Below the pieces are notes generated by a model that saw nothing but the letters and a program-made list of their open reading frames with translations, was not told the DNA's origin and searched no databases. Source: Mannheimia bovis (lineage in GTDB: Bacteria > Pseudomonadota > Gammaproteobacteria > Enterobacterales > Pasteurellaceae). Taken from it: 64,000 nucleotides of DNA. Positions 44,583 through 54,886 of this stretch are shown piece by piece (the stretch's first letter is position 1; every line of letters begins with the position of its first letter). The translations under genes and the position numbers were made by a program. The DNA is taken from the NCBI RefSeq assembly GCF_014541205.1, contig NZ_CP061280.1:1132798-1196797 (forward strand), written 5' to 3'.

Positions 44583-47150
44583 TTATTGTATTGCCACAAT
44601 ACGCCCGTCTTGGTAATCCACGGTTACAGGTTTGTTCGGTAATAATTTACCGCTTAAAATCTGTTGAGCGAGTGGATTTTCAAGCTCTTGCTGAATAGCA
44701 CGTTTAAGAGGTCTTGCTCCAAATAATGGGTCAAAGCCGGCATTGCCGATATGATCTAAGGCTTCATCCGTTACCGTTAGGCTATAACCACGTTCCGCCA
44801 AGCGAGTGATTAAGCGTTGTAGCTGAATTTTCGCAATTGAGCGGATATGGTCTTGTCCTAACGAGTGGAACATTACCGTTTCATCAATACGGTTGATAAA
44901 CTCAGGACGGAAGTGGTGTCCAACAACTTCCATTACCATCTCTTTAACCGCATCATAGCCCTTATGTGCATTCTCTTGAATGAGGTGCGAGCCTAAGTTT
45001 GAGGTCATAATCACAACGGTATTACGGAAATCAACGGTTCTGCCTTGACCATCGGTTAAACGCCCGTCATCTAACACTTGCAGTAAAATGTTAAACACAT
45101 CAGGGTGAGCTTTTTCTACCTCATCAAGTAAAACGACAGAGTATGGACGGCGGCGAACCGCTTCGGTTAAATAACCGCCCTCTTCATAGCCTACATAGCC
45201 CGGAGGAGCTCCCACTAAGCGAGATACGCTGTGTTTTTCCATAAACTCAGACATATCAATACGCACCATTGCATCAGGGTCATCAAACAAGAAGTTGGCT
45301 AATGTTTTGCTCAATTCTGTTTTACCCACGCCGGTTGGACCTAAGAATAAAAACGAACCAATCGGTTTATTCGGGTCAGAAAGCCCTGCACGGCTACGGC
45401 GAATGGCATTTGCCACTGCATCCACTGCTTCATTTTGACCGATAACACGAGCGTGCAATACGTCTTCCATACGAAGGAGTTTTTCTTTCTCGCCTTCCAT
45501 CATTTTAGCAACAGGAATGCCCGTTGCTTTTGAAAGCACTTCGGCAATTTCTTCTTCGGTTACTTTGGTGCGAAGTAATTGCGTTTCTGCATTTTTTTCA
45601 CCATTTTCGACCGCTTGCAATTGTTTTTCTAAGTTTGGAATAACGCCATATTGCAACTCAGACATTTTCTCGAAGTTGTTTTCACGGCGAGCTTGATCCA
45701 TCGCAATGCGAGCGTTTTCCAACTCTTCTTTAATATGTTGTGTGCCAAGCAGTGCTGATTTTTCCGCTTTCCATACTTCCTCAAGCTCTGAATATTCACG
45801 CTCTTTCGCCGCCATTTCTTCGTCTAATTTAGCTAAACGTTGGCGGCTGGCTTCATCTTCCTCTTTTTGTAACGCTTGGCGTTCGAGTTTAAGTTGGATA
45901 ATACGGCGTTCTAATTTATCTAATGGCTCAGGTTTAGAGTCAATTTCCATACGCAGGCTTGAAGCCGCTTCATCAATCAAGTCAATCGCTTTGTCCGGTA
46001 ATTGACGGTCAGAGACATAACGGTGCGAAAGTGTTGCCGCTGCCACAATTGCCGGGTCGGTAATTTGCACGTGGTGGTGGATTTCATAACGCTCTTTCAA
46101 GCCACGCAAAATAGCAATGGTATCTTCCACTGTTGGCTCATCCACCAATACTTTTTGGAAACGGCGTTCAAGAGCCGCATCTTTTTCAATGTATTGACGA
46201 TATTCGTCTAACGTGGTTGCCCCAACGCAATGCAATTCGCCACGGGCAAGGCTTGGTTTTAGTAAGTTGCCGGCATCCATTGCACCGTCGGTTTTGCCTG
46301 CTCCTACCATCGTGTGAATTTCATCAATAAAGAGAATAACTTGCCCTTCTTCTTTGGCGAGTTCGTTTAAAACCGCTTTTAAACGCTCTTCAAATTCGCC
46401 ACGATATTTCGCCCCGGCAATTAATGCTCCCATATCCAGAGAAAGTACACGCTTGTTTTTCAAGCCTTCAGGTACTTCGCCATTGACAATACGTTGAGCT
46501 AAACCTTCTACAATTGCTGTTTTTCCCACGCCCGGCTCGCCGATTAACACAGGGTTATTTTTAGTACGGCGTTGAAGCACTTGCACCGCACGGCGGATTT
46601 CTTCATCACGCCCGATAACCGGGTCTAATTTGCCTGCTTTTGCACGTTCGGTTAGGTCAATCGTATATTTTTTCAATGCTTGACGGGTTTCTTCCGCATT
46701 TTGATTATTCACGTTTTCTCCTCCTCGAATTTGGCTGATTGCTTGTGTCAGTTTTTCTTTGCTCAAGCCAAACTTTTTAAATAATTTGCCTAAATCGCCA
46801 TTATCGTCAATTGATGCCAATACAAACAATTCAGATGAAATAAAGCTATCACCAAATTGCTGTGCCAGCTTATCAGATTGATTTAACAATCTAACCAATT
46901 GTTGCGAAACCTGCGTATTACCGCCTTGAACTTGCGGCAAGCGGTCTAAAATGGCTTGTAATTCACTGATCAAAGTCTGTACATTGATATTTAATGCAGT
47001 AAAGAGTGGGGCAACCGATCCGCCCTCTTGTTTCAGTAACGCATACAGTAAATGAGCAGGTTCGATATAAGGGTTATCTTTTCCGACTGCAAGGGATTGC
47101 GATTCAGCTAACGCTTCTTGCAGTTTTGTGGTCATTTTCTCAAAATTCAT
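44583..47150 (-). CDS. clpB: ATP-dependent chaperone ClpB
   Basis: An 855-residue AAA+ disaggregase that rescues aggregated proteins with DnaK. It has an N-terminal Clp repeat domain (residues 1-145), AAA-1 with [13 protein letters not shown] (about 205-217), a coiled-coil middle domain (about 410-525) and AAA-2 with [12 protein letters not shown] (about 605). The arginine-rich ALERRFQKV and C-terminal '[14 protein letters not shown]' segments are typical. A sigma-32-type promoter lies upstream, as expected for a heat-shock gene. Confidence 0.97.
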   Translation of the reverse strand: MNFEKMTTKLQEALAESQSLAVGKDNPYIEPAHLLYALLKQEGGSVAPLFTALNINVQTLISELQAILDRLPQVQGGNTQVSQQLVRLLNQSDKLAQQFGDSFISSELFVLASIDDNGDLGKLFKKFGLSKEKLTQAISQIRGGENVNNQNAEETRQALKKYTIDLTERAKAGKLDPVIGRDEEIRRAVQVLQRRTKNNPVLIGEPGVGKTAIVEGLAQRIVNGEVPEGLKNKRVLSLDMGALIAGAKYRGEFEERLKAVLNELAKEEGQVILFIDEIHTMVGAGKTDGAMDAGNLLKPSLARGELHCVGATTLDEYRQYIEKDAALERRFQKVLVDEPTVEDTIAILRGLKERYEIHHHVQITDPAIVAAATLSHRYVSDRQLPDKAIDLIDEAASSLRMEIDSKPEPLDKLERRIIQLKLERQALQKEEDEASRQRLAKLDEEMAAKEREYSELEEVWKAEKSALLGTQHIKEELENARIAMDQARRENNFEKMSELQYGVIPNLEKQLQAVENGEKNAETQLLRTKVTEEEIAEVLSKATGIPVAKMMEGEKEKLLRMEDVLHARVIGQNEAVDAVANAIRRSRAGLSDPNKPIGSFLFLGPTGVGKTELSKTLANFLFDDPDAMVRIDMSEFMEKHSVSRLVGAPPGYVGYEEGGYLTEAVRRRPYSVVLLDEVEKAHPDVFNILLQVLDDGRLTDGQGRTVDFRNTVVIMTSNLGSHLIQENAHKGYDAVKEMVMEVVGHHFRPEFINRIDETVMFHSLGQDHIRSIAKIQLQRLITRLAERGYSLTVTDEALDHIGNAGFDPLFGARPLKRAIQQELENPLAQQILSGKLLPNKPVTVDYQDGRIVAIQ

Positions 47151-47224
47151 ATCTACTCCAGAATTTATTTATTTTTAATAATGAATTAAGCGGTGTAATA
47201 AACGCTTAACCTTTAACGATGTTA

Positions 47225-47253
47225 TAAATAGTGTTTGTCAAGCAGTTTTCAAG
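47225..47253 (-). promoter_or_regulatory. Heat-shock (sigma-32) promoter of clpB
   Basis: On the minus strand CTTGAA (47253-47248), a 14-bp spacer, and CACTATTTA (47233-47225), which matches CCCCATTTA at 7 of 9 positions. It lies about 75 bp before the clpB start. Confidence 0.75.
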
Positions 47254-47259
47254 TAAAAA

Positions 47260-47275
47260 TGTGAAAAAGATCACA
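47260..47275. promoter_or_regulatory. CRP binding site between clpB and ilvD
   Basis: TGTGA-AAAAGA-TCACA is a perfect match to the CRP half-sites with 6-bp spacing, flanked by AAA on both sides. It lies 7 bp upstream of the clpB -35 and about 150 bp upstream of ilvD. Confidence 0.65.
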
Positions 47276-47416
47276 AAATTGTTGCCGTTAGCAGAGCCAA
47301 CGTTCAAAAAGCGATGCTTTTTGTGCCCACTTATAAAAAAATTACCGTAGATGAAAAAATTCAAGTAGAATAATTTCTTTATAACGAATACAACATCAAA
47401 AAATTTGGAGAAAATT

Positions 47417-49264
47417 ATGCCTATTTTACGTTCTGCGACTTCTACACAAGGTCGTAATATGGCGGGGGCTCGTGCATTATGGCGAGCTACCGGTATGAAA
47501 GAAAATGATTTCGGTAAACCGATTATTGCAGTGGTAAACTCCTTTACTCAATTTGTGCCAGGGCACGTTCATTTAAAAGATATGGGGCAATTGGTTGCGG
47601 CTGAAATTGAAAAAGCGGGTGGTGTGGCAAAAGAATTTAACACCATTGCAGTGGATGACGGTATCGCAATGGGGCACGGCGGTATGCTGTATTCCCTGCC
47701 GAGCCGTGATTTAATTGCCGATAGTGTGGAATATATGGTAAACGCTCACTGTGCCGATGCGATGGTTTGTATTTCCAACTGCGATAAAATCACACCGGGA
47801 ATGTTAATGGCGGCAATGCGTTTGAACATTCCGACTATTTTCGTTTCAGGCGGACCAATGGAAGCCGGTAAAACCAAGCTTTCCGATCAATTAATTCGTT
47901 TAGATTTAGTTGATGCAATGATCGAAAGTGCAGACCCAAATGTGTCTGATGAACGTATTGATGCGATTGAAAAACACGCTTGCCCTACCTGCGGTTCTTG
48001 TTCAGGAATGTTTACTGCAAACTCAATGAACTGTTTAACCGAAGCCTTAGGTTTAAGTTTGCCGGGCAACGGTTCAATGCTTGCTACCCACGCAGACCGT
48101 AAAGAATTATTCCTAAAAGCAGGGCGTGAAATTGTCGAACTTTGCCGTAAATATTACCAAGAAGATGACGAAAGCGTGCTACCACGTTCGATTGCAAGTT
48201 TTGATGCCTTTGAAAACGCAATGAGTTTAGATATTGCAATGGGCGGCTCAAGTAACACCGTGCTTCACTTATTAGCAGCAGCTCAAGAAGCCGGTGTGGA
48301 TTTCAAAATGGCAGACATTGACCGTCTTTCTCGTGTTGTACCGTGTTTAAGCAAAATTGCACCAAATACCAATAAATACCATATGGAAGATGTGCACCGT
48401 GCGGGTGGTATTATGGGCTTATTGGGCGAGTTAGATCGTGCCGGTTTAATTCATCGCCACGTAAAAACTGTATTGGGAATGACAATTGAAGAGCAGCTAA
48501 ACCAATACGATATTATTCGCAACAAAGATGAAGATTTGCATAAATTCTTCCGTGCCGGTCCTGCGGGCATTCGTACTACTAAAGCGTTCTCGCAAGATTG
48601 TCGCTGGGATACGGTTGATGATGACCGTGAAAACGGCTGTATCCGTAACGTAGAAAATGCCGTAACCAAAGAAGGTGGCTTAGCCGTATTATTCGGTAAT
48701 ATTGCTGAAGATGGCTGTATTGTAAAAACCGCAGGGGTTGATGAATCTATTTGGAAATTTACTGGCACGGCGATTGTATTTGAAAGCCAAGAAGATGCAG
48801 TAGCAGGTATTTTAGGTGGAAAAGTGAAAGAAGGGCATATCGTGATTATTCGCTACGAAGGACCGAAAGGCGGACCGGGTATGCAAGAAATGCTTTATCC
48901 AACCAGCTACTTAAAATCAATGGGCTTAGGCAAAAAATGTGCGTTATTAACAGATGGACGTTTCTCCGGTGGTACATCAGGTTTATCCATCGGACATGCT
49001 TCACCGGAAGCCGCTTCAGGCGGTGCAATAGCCTTGATTAATGATGGCGATACGGTATCTATCGATATTCCAAACCGTTCAATCAATTTAATGATTTCAG
49101 ATGAAGAGTTGGCTGCTCGCCGTAAAGAGATGGAAGCTCGTGGCGATAAAGCGTGGCAACCGGTTAATCGCAAACGTGAAGTGTCATTTGCATTAAAAGT
49201 GTTCGGACATTTTGCAACTTCAGCGGATAAAGGTGCGGTGCGGGATATTTCATTGTTGAAATAA
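47417..49264 (+). CDS. ilvD: Dihydroxy-acid dehydratase
   Basis: A 615-residue Fe-S enzyme catalysing the third step of valine and isoleucine synthesis. Cluster and magnesium ligands are seen in [11 protein letters not shown] (about 119-129) and [20 protein letters not shown] (about 191-210). [15 protein letters not shown] (about 513-527) is the second signature. ATG 47417 is used because GGAGAAAA lies just upstream; an in-frame TTG 12 nt earlier would lose this site. A 13-bp hairpin follows the stop. No other ilv gene is adjacent. Confidence 0.97.
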   Translation: MPILRSATSTQGRNMAGARALWRATGMKENDFGKPIIAVVNSFTQFVPGHVHLKDMGQLVAAEIEKAGGVAKEFNTIAVDDGIAMGHGGMLYSLPSRDLIADSVEYMVNAHCADAMVCISNCDKITPGMLMAAMRLNIPTIFVSGGPMEAGKTKLSDQLIRLDLVDAMIESADPNVSDERIDAIEKHACPTCGSCSGMFTANSMNCLTEALGLSLPGNGSMLATHADRKELFLKAGREIVELCRKYYQEDDESVLPRSIASFDAFENAMSLDIAMGGSSNTVLHLLAAAQEAGVDFKMADIDRLSRVVPCLSKIAPNTNKYHMEDVHRAGGIMGLLGELDRAGLIHRHVKTVLGMTIEEQLNQYDIIRNKDEDLHKFFRAGPAGIRTTKAFSQDCRWDTVDDDRENGCIRNVENAVTKEGGLAVLFGNIAEDGCIVKTAGVDESIWKFTGTAIVFESQEDAVAGILGGKVKEGHIVIIRYEGPKGGPGMQEMLYPTSYLKSMGLGKKCALLTDGRFSGGTSGLSIGHASPEAASGGAIALINDGDTVSIDIPNRSINLMISDEELAARRKEMEARGDKAWQPVNRKREVSFALKVFGHFATSADKGAVRDISLLK

Positions 49265-49277
49265 TAAATTTAAAAGT

Positions 49278-49312
49278 AATAAAGCCTCAATATTGAATGT
49301 TGAGGCTTTATT
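49278..49312. terminator. Bidirectional terminator after ilvD
   Basis: AATAAAGCCTCAA pairs perfectly with TTGAGGCTTTATT around TATTGAATG, between convergent genes. Confidence 0.92.
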
Positions 49313-49327
49313 TTTTGTGATTACATT

Positions 49328-50617
49328 TTATTTTTTCTGCTTAAGAAAATTCACTGTACAAGCTGCAATCAACAATACTACTGCCGCACCTAAATAGAGC
49401 TCGTTCTTTTTCCAGCCAGCATCTAATAAAACACCGGCAAGGGTTGGAGAAACGATTGAACCTAGACGACCTACCCCGATTGCTGTACCAACCCCTGTAC
49501 TGCGGAAGTCCGGTGCATAAAGTGTTGGATTAATCGTATATAAACCGGTAATACAACCATTAATTAATCCACCCACAAGAATTGCTAAGGCAATGGCTAA
49601 GCCTAAAGTACCGGAGAATACAAAGGCAACAACGGCAGTGGCAGACAGAATGCTGAATAGCTGTAAAATATTTTTTGCAGCCCAGCGACTAACTAAGAAA
49701 CCGAAAATTAATGAGCCGATTGTTCCACCCACAGAAATTGCCATACCTACAGTTTGGCTTTGGGTTTTTGGCATTCCGGCTTCTTCTAGCAGTGCCGGTG
49801 TCCACGAACTGATAAAGTAGAACGATGCAGAAATCGCAATAAATGCAACCCAAATTAATAGGGTATTACGGCGATATTCAGGCTCAAATAAGCGGGTAAT
49901 AGCAACTTTATTTTTGCCTTTTGTTTCCACTTCTGGCAATTCCCAACCTGTGCCTAAACCAAGTTTAACCGCAATTTTATTTAAACGTTCTTTAGCATTA
50001 GCCGGTCTTTTTGAAATTAAAAACTCAACGGATTCAGGCAATACAAAAAAGAGTAAGATAAATACAGAACCTGTTAAGATTGCACCCACTAAAAATACTG
50101 CTCGCCAGCCGTAAATATCTTGTAATAATACGGCAGACATACCACCTAACATTGCCCCAATTCCAAAGCCTGAAGCATAAATAGCAATTGCCAATCCACG
50201 CCATTTTTGGCTTGAATATTCGCTTACTAATACGTTTGTGCCGGTTAAAATGGAAGCAACGCCCAAACCTGTAATGACACGGTATAAGCCGATTTCAAAA
50301 GCAGAAGAGGCAAAATAGGTCAGTAACATACCTAAAGTAGCTAAGCCTGTTCCAATTAAAAGCAGCGGGCGGCGACCAAATTTATCAGCAAGAGGCGAAA
50401 GGAATAATGAACCGATAGCCATACCAAATAAGCCGGCACTCATTAATGTGCCGATGGCAGCTCCATCTAAATTTAATTCTTCTCGAATACTTTTAGCGGT
50501 AAAGGCGAGTGCCATTAAGTCAAAGCCATCAAGTAAGTTAAGTAATACCGTAAGACCTACAACCATCCATTGAAATGGGGCCATTTTGTTGTGAGCAATT
50601 TGGTTGCGAATATCCAT
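49328..50617 (-). CDS. MFS transporter, aromatic acid:H+ symporter (AAHS) type
   Basis: A 429-residue carrier with twelve predicted membrane segments. The first helix holds LLDGFDLMALAF, the DGFD motif of the AAHS group; LADKFGRRPLLLIG is the MFS loop 2-3 motif, and PESVEFLISKRP follows helix 6. Substrates of this group are often benzoate-type or small carboxylic acids, but no catabolic genes are nearby. A TTGGAGAA ribosome site precedes the ATG. A palindrome lies upstream at 50712-50730. Confidence 0.87.
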   Translation of the reverse strand: MDIRNQIAHNKMAPFQWMVVGLTVLLNLLDGFDLMALAFTAKSIREELNLDGAAIGTLMSAGLFGMAIGSLFLSPLADKFGRRPLLLIGTGLATLGMLLTYFASSAFEIGLYRVITGLGVASILTGTNVLVSEYSSQKWRGLAIAIYASGFGIGAMLGGMSAVLLQDIYGWRAVFLVGAILTGSVFILLFFVLPESVEFLISKRPANAKERLNKIAVKLGLGTGWELPEVETKGKNKVAITRLFEPEYRRNTLLIWVAFIAISASFYFISSWTPALLEEAGMPKTQSQTVGMAISVGGTIGSLIFGFLVSRWAAKNILQLFSILSATAVVAFVFSGTLGLAIALAILVGGLINGCITGLYTINPTLYAPDFRSTGVGTAIGVGRLGSIVSPTLAGVLLDAGWKKNELYLGAAVVLLIAACTVNFLKQKK

Positions 50618-50711
50618 AGTTGTTCTCCAAAAATAATGTATAAAGCTATTGTTATAGCTTGAACTATATGGACTTAAAGAAAATTAATCAAACGCAAAAT
50701 TTACATAAAAT

Positions 50712-50730
50712 TTATGAAAGATTTTCATAA
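50712..50730. promoter_or_regulatory. Palindrome upstream of the MFS transporter
   Basis: TTATGAAA-GAT-TTTCATAA, two perfect 8-bp arms with 3-bp spacer, 95 bp before the transporter start. It is a possible operator, but no regulator is nearby. Confidence 0.45.
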
Positions 50731-50778
50731 TAAGGTTTTAATGGAGGAAGGGAAAGTGAAAATAAAGTTGAAAGCTTG

Positions 50779-50799
50779 CCCCTCTTAATAAAAGAGGGG
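50779..50799. repeat. CCCCTCTT/AAGAGGGG hairpin downstream of rnfH
   Basis: CCCCTCTT and AAGAGGGG pair around AATAA, followed by AGGGGAG. There is no T run on the minus strand, so terminator function is doubtful. The motif resembles short dispersed G/C-rich hairpin repeats. Confidence 0.5.
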
Positions 50800-50819
50800 A
50801 AGGGGAGTTGATAACGGTT

Positions 50820-51143
50820 TTATTTCTTCTCAGCTTGTTCAGCTGCTCTTTTGCGTCTAATTTCTTTCGGATCAGCAATCAGAGGACGGTAGATTTCAAT
50901 TCTATCGCCATCTTCTACTGTTTCATTGAGTTTGGCAGGGCGGCTGAAAATACCGACTTTATTTTCACGTAAGTCGATTTCAGTATATTTTTCTAACACA
51001 CCTGAGAGCAGAATAATATTTTGAATAGTGGTAGTTTGCGGCACTTGTAGCTTTTTGAGGAAATATTTATCCGGATAGGCATAAAGCACTTCTACGTTAA
51101 TCTCTTGTATTTCCTGCTCTGTTTGACGTTGTTCAGACACCAT
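50820..51143 (-). CDS. rnfH: RnfH family ubiquitin-like protein
   Basis: A 107-residue RnfH/UPF0125 protein with a beta-grasp fold and the closing GDRIEIYRPLIADPKEIRRKRA that marks the family. It starts at ATG 51143 behind AGAGG and overlaps the end of ratA by 11 nt. The ratA-rnfH pairing is conserved in gammaproteobacteria, where the two behave like a toxin-antitoxin-shaped operon although RnfH is not shown to neutralise RatA. Exact role is unknown. Confidence 0.92.
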   Translation of the reverse strand: MVSEQRQTEQEIQEINVEVLYAYPDKYFLKKLQVPQTTTIQNIILLSGVLEKYTEIDLRENKVGIFSRPAKLNETVEDGDRIEIYRPLIADPKEIRRKRAAEQAEKK

Positions 51144-51567
51144 AGACCTCTTTTGCACGTTGTTTAAACGCATTCACCATTTTTAACGTAAGTTCGTTGA
51201 ATACCTTGCCGAAAACTAATGCCACAATCGGGCTTGAAAATTCAAAATTAAGTTCAAGTGAAATTTTACAGCTCTGTTCATCGAACGGAGTGAATGTCCA
51301 AAAACCGTGTAAATGGCGAAAAGGACCTTCCACTAAAGTCATTTCAATTTTATAGGGTGGGCTCATTTTATTATGAGTGCTAAACGTTTGGCTAATCCCC
51401 AATTTTTGAATATGAAGCTCAGCAGTTAATTCATTTTCCCCTGTGCTTAAGGTTTTTGTACTCACACAGCCTGATAAAAACTCAGGATATCTCTCATAAT
51501 TATTTACAAGCCGGTACATTTGTTCAGCACTGTAAGGCACAAGGGCAGATTGATTAACAATTGGCAT
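51133..51567 (-). CDS. ratA: RatA family START/COQ10-like protein
   Basis: A 144-residue protein with a START-like lipid-binding fold (polyketide cyclase/COQ10 family). Family marks include VPYSAEQMYRLVNNYERYPEFLSGC near the start and the FNELTLKMVNAFKQRAKEVYG end helix. In E. coli RatA binds 50S subunits and hinders 70S formation; relatives act as ubiquinone-binding proteins. ATG 51567 is preferred over an upstream in-frame start because of AAGAGATA just before it. It is followed by rnfH with an 11-nt overlap. Confidence 0.92.
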   Translation of the reverse strand: MPIVNQSALVPYSAEQMYRLVNNYERYPEFLSGCVSTKTLSTGENELTAELHIQKLGISQTFSTHNKMSPPYKIEMTLVEGPFRHLHGFWTFTPFDEQSCKISLELNFEFSSPIVALVFGKVFNELTLKMVNAFKQRAKEVYGV

Positions 51568-51587
51568 AATATCTCTTTTTTGAATTA

Positions 51588-51597
51588 ACAAGCGGTC
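51588..51597 (+). repeat. DNA uptake signal sequence
   Basis: Perfect ACAAGCGGTC in the gap between modC and ratA. Confidence 0.85.
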
Positions 51598-51621
51598 ATA
51601 TTTTACAGGAAATTTGCAAGC

Positions 51622-52677
51622 CTATAAAGAAACGCTTTTGATTTGAAGGTAAACCTCTTGCCCTTCTTTAAGTGAAAGTTCATCAAAAGACCACAAGCTT
51701 ATCGTACTCCAAATCGTTTGATTTTCGACAAGAACAGCCACATCAACCCGATCTAAATGGGTTTCGATTTTCTGTACATCACCTTTTAACACGTTGCGGA
51801 TCGAACTTTGCATTGGCTTTTGCAGGCTAATAGAAACATCTTTACTCGCAATGGTAACACGCAAATTTTCGCCCATTTGATGACGAGGAAGTTGGTTAAT
51901 CCAAAGGCGTTGCTTATTTAGCCCTAATCCAAGCATATTGTAGCTTGATTGCTGCTCTTTTATCGGTAGCTCAAGCAAACTGATACGTTGATTGTTTGGT
52001 TGCCAATCAGCAAAAGCAGGACTATGCCACACATTAATAACGCTATCAAATGCCATCACTTTGCCGTTATTAAGCAAAAGCAGCTGATCGGCAAGACGGA
52101 TAATTTCGTCTAAACTGTGGCTAACATAGAGAATGGGGATATTGAGCTGAGTAGCTAACTTATCCAAATAATCCAATAACTCTTGTTTGCGTGGAAGGTC
52201 AAGAGCAGATAAAGGCTCATCCATCAATAAAATATCGGGCGAACTTAGTAATGCACGCCCAATGGCAACCCGTTGTTTTTCTCCACCGGAGAGACTTTCA
52301 GGATAGCGATCTAATAGGTGTGAAATGCCTAAGAGCTCAACAATTTGCAAAAAATCGGCAGAATCTGACCGCTTGTAGCCATATTTCAGATTTTTCTCTA
52401 CCGAATAATGGGGGAATAGGCGATGCTCTTGGAATACATAGCCAATATTGCGTTTTTCAGGCGGTAGGTTGATGCCTTTTTGACTATCAAACAGCACCCG
52501 TCCGTTTAATTCAATCAGCCCAGATTGTGCAGTAGAAAGCCCCGCAATTAAATTAATCAGGCTTGATTTACCCGCCCCCGAACGCCCGAAAATAGCAGTA
52601 ATGCCTTGAGCAGGAATATCCAGATTGACATTCAAATCAAGATTACCGAGTTGCTGAATAAGGTTAATTTTTAGCAT
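51622..52677 (-). CDS. modC: Molybdate ABC transporter ATP-binding protein
   Basis: A 351-residue ATPase powering molybdate import. Walker A GRSGAGKSS (about residues 32-40), signature ESLSGGEKQRVAIG (about 125-138), Walker B ILLMDEPLSALD. The C-terminal 70 residues (from about 285) form a Mop/TOBE domain that may sense molybdate. It overlaps modB by 14 nt and ends the modABC cluster. Confidence 0.94.
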   Translation of the reverse strand: MLKINLIQQLGNLDLNVNLDIPAQGITAIFGRSGAGKSSLINLIAGLSTAQSGLIELNGRVLFDSQKGINLPPEKRNIGYVFQEHRLFPHYSVEKNLKYGYKRSDSADFLQIVELLGISHLLDRYPESLSGGEKQRVAIGRALLSSPDILLMDEPLSALDLPRKQELLDYLDKLATQLNIPILYVSHSLDEIIRLADQLLLLNNGKVMAFDSVINVWHSPAFADWQPNNQRISLLELPIKEQQSSYNMLGLGLNKQRLWINQLPRHQMGENLRVTIASKDVSISLQKPMQSSIRNVLKGDVQKIETHLDRVDVAVLVENQTIWSTISLWSFDELSLKEGQEVYLQIKSVSL

Positions 52678-53359
52678 AACGTTTCTGCCTTTCCGCCAAC
52701 CATTCCGAACAGAATAAGGCGATTAATGAAATCGCAATCGCCACCAAACATAATCGGGCGGCAGCCATTTCACCATCAGGGGTTTCAATAAAGGTAAAAA
52801 GTGCAGCCGGAATGGTTTGGGTTTGGTTGGGAATATTGGAGACAAAGGTAATGGTTGCCCCAAATTCTCCCAATGATCGTGCAAAGCCTAATACCGCTCC
52901 TGCAACAATACCCGAAAAGGAGAGCGGTAAGTTAAGGGTAAAAAACACCTTTAGCGGACTTGCCCCTAATGTACGAGCCGCTTGTTCTAGTTTAGGATCT
53001 ACCGCCTCTAGGGCTAAACGAATAGAACGTACCATCAGTGGAAACGCCATTACCATAGAAGCTAGTACAGCCCCTTTCCACGAGAAGCTAAAGCTAAAAT
53101 TAAACCACTCCCATAAATATTGCCCGATAACACCTCGTTTTGCCATTGAGATAAGCAATAAATAGCCAATAACAACAGGGGGCAAAACGAGGGGAAGATG
53201 AACGATACCGTTCAGGAGGCTTTTACCCCAAAATTGTTTGCGAGAAAGTAACCAAGCCACCCACACGGCAAATGGCAAGGCAAGCAGCACTGCAATAGAA
53301 GCAACTTTTAGGCTGAGAACAATCGCATTGAGTTCTTGTGGGGTAAAATCAAACATCAT
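52664..53359 (-). CDS. modB: Molybdate ABC transporter permease
   Basis: A 231-residue inner-membrane permease with about five membrane segments. The EAA loop that docks ModC is LEQAARTLGASPLKVFFTLNLP (about residues 123-144). LVLPPVVIGYLLL (about 56-68) is typical of ModB. It overlaps modA by 4 nt and modC by 14 nt, so the three are translated as a block. Confidence 0.94.
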   Translation of the reverse strand: MMFDFTPQELNAIVLSLKVASIAVLLALPFAVWVAWLLSRKQFWGKSLLNGIVHLPLVLPPVVIGYLLLISMAKRGVIGQYLWEWFNFSFSFSWKGAVLASMVMAFPLMVRSIRLALEAVDPKLEQAARTLGASPLKVFFTLNLPLSFSGIVAGAVLGFARSLGEFGATITFVSNIPNQTQTIPAALFTFIETPDGEMAAARLCLVAIAISLIALFCSEWLAERQKRYAKN

Positions 53360-54114
53360 TCAATAGGTTTAAATCCAGCGGCTTCAAATCGAGCTTTGGC
53401 TTCCGGTGTTTGTAGAAAATCTAAAAATTTTACGGCAGATTGCTTTTCACTCACCACTGCGGCAGGGTAAACAATTTCGCCATAGCTTTTTTGTGGGAAC
53501 ACTGCGACTATTTTCACTTTATTCGATACTTTGGCATCGGTTTCATACACAATGCCTAATGGTGCTTCACCTCGCTCCACAAAAGAAAGGGCATCTCGCA
53601 CGTTTTTTGCCCGAGCTAATTTTGGCTCAATCGTTTCCCATAAATTATAGTAAGTTAAGGCTTTTTGAGCATATTTTCCAGCGGGAACGTGGGCAGGATC
53701 ACCCACAGATAAATAACTATTTGTTAATTCTTTGGCAAAATTGACCGCTTGTATATTGTCTGCTTGAATTTGACTTTCTTTTGGTGCAACTAAAACCAGC
53801 TCATTATTGACTAGGTTTATTCTATTTTTAATTTTAGCAGACTGTTTTTGTGCGAGGTAATCCAGCCATTGTAAGTCAGCTGAAATAAAAAGATCGGCTG
53901 GAGCATCTTGCTCAATTTGTTTAGCTAACGCAGAGGAAGAAGCAAATGAAAATGTGATTTTATCTTCCGGATATTTTTTCTCAAAATCTTGCCCGATTTC
54001 TTGCAACACATTATTCATTGAAGCAGCAGCAAAAACGGTAACATTTTCTGCAAATGCCATATTAAGTGTTAATGCAAAAATAGTGCTGATAGATAATTGA
54101 TTTAACATTTTCAT
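53356..54114 (-). CDS. modA: Molybdate ABC transporter substrate-binding protein
   Basis: A 252-residue periplasmic protein with signal peptide (residues 1-22, ending MAFA). The mature start VTVFAAASMNNVLQEI and the FSFASSSALAKQIEQDAPADLFISAD block (about 55-80) are the oxyanion-binding parts. It lies only 9 nt after yadH, with AGG about 10 nt before its ATG. No ModE box was recognised upstream, perhaps because transcription enters from the preceding genes. Confidence 0.93.
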   Translation of the reverse strand: MKMLNQLSISTIFALTLNMAFAENVTVFAAASMNNVLQEIGQDFEKKYPEDKITFSFASSSALAKQIEQDAPADLFISADLQWLDYLAQKQSAKIKNRINLVNNELVLVAPKESQIQADNIQAVNFAKELTNSYLSVGDPAHVPAGKYAQKALTYYNLWETIEPKLARAKNVRDALSFVERGEAPLGIVYETDAKVSNKVKIVAVFPQKSYGEIVYPAAVVSEKQSAVKFLDFLQTPEAKARFEAAGFKPIE

Positions 54115-54123
54115 ATTGATTAC

Positions 54124-54885
54124 CTAAGAACGTAGCCCAATTCCTCGCTGAATTAATGAATAAGCCACAATATATAGCACCACACATAAGGAAGCTAATA
54201 CTGCAAATGTATAAAATAGTGGCACATCACTAATACCGAGAAAACCATACCTCAAGCCGTTTATCATATAGACAATCGGATTGAATTTTGACACCGTTTG
54301 CCAAAATTCAGGGAGTAATGAAATAGAGTAAAACACTCCACCTAAATAAGTAAGCGGCGTAAGCACGAAAGTAGGAATTAACCCTACATCATCAAACGAT
54401 TTCGCAAAAACCGCATTAATTAAACCACCTAATGCAAAGGCGACAATAGTTAAAAACAGTGTTAAAGCAATGATGGTAAAGGAGTGAATATTAAAACTCA
54501 CAAATACCATTGCAACTAACATTACCAAGAGTGCAGCCAAGCCGGCTCGTAAAATACTACCCAATAAATAGCCCCAAATAATGTTATGGGTGGAAAGGGG
54601 CGAAATCAGTAGTTCTTCAAAATCTCGGGTAAATTTGCTTAAGAAGAAAGACGAAGCGGTATTAACATAAGAGGCAGTAATTGCCGTCATCATAATTAAG
54701 CCGGGAGCAATAAATTCCATATAGCCCACGCCATTCATCTCACCAATACGTCCACCAATTAATTTTCCGAAAATTAAAAAGTAGAGGGTAGTGGTAATCA
54801 CAGGTGGCACAAGGGTTTGTCGCCAAATTCTCAGAATACGGTGGCACTCTTTGCACGCTAAAGTATAAAATCCGATCAAATTCAT
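54124..54885 (-). CDS. yadH: ABC-2 type transporter permease, YadH-like
   Basis: A 253-residue permease with six predicted membrane segments. FGKLIGGRIGEMNGVGYMEFIAPGLIMMT near the start and TPLTYLGGVFYSISLLPEFWQ in the second half are typical of YadH. It partners the ATPase encoded 1 nt upstream. The exported substrate is unknown. The stop lies 9 nt before modA. Confidence 0.92.
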   Translation of the reverse strand: MNLIGFYTLACKECHRILRIWRQTLVPPVITTTLYFLIFGKLIGGRIGEMNGVGYMEFIAPGLIMMTAITASYVNTASSFFLSKFTRDFEELLISPLSTHNIIWGYLLGSILRAGLAALLVMLVAMVFVSFNIHSFTIIALTLFLTIVAFALGGLINAVFAKSFDDVGLIPTFVLTPLTYLGGVFYSISLLPEFWQTVSKFNPIVYMINGLRYGFLGISDVPLFYTFAVLASLCVVLYIVAYSLIQRGIGLRS

Positions 54886-54886
54886 T

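Noticed and set aside
47220-47245. Sigma-70 reading of TTGACA ... TATAAC before clpB
   Set aside because: The hexamers are only about 9 bp apart, far from the 16-18 bp required; the sigma-32 reading fits better.
47324-47383. Short frame upstream of ilvD as an attenuation leader peptide
   Set aside because: The 19-residue peptide ([19 protein letters not shown]) is not enriched in Ile, Val or Leu, and no alternative terminator pair was found before ilvD.
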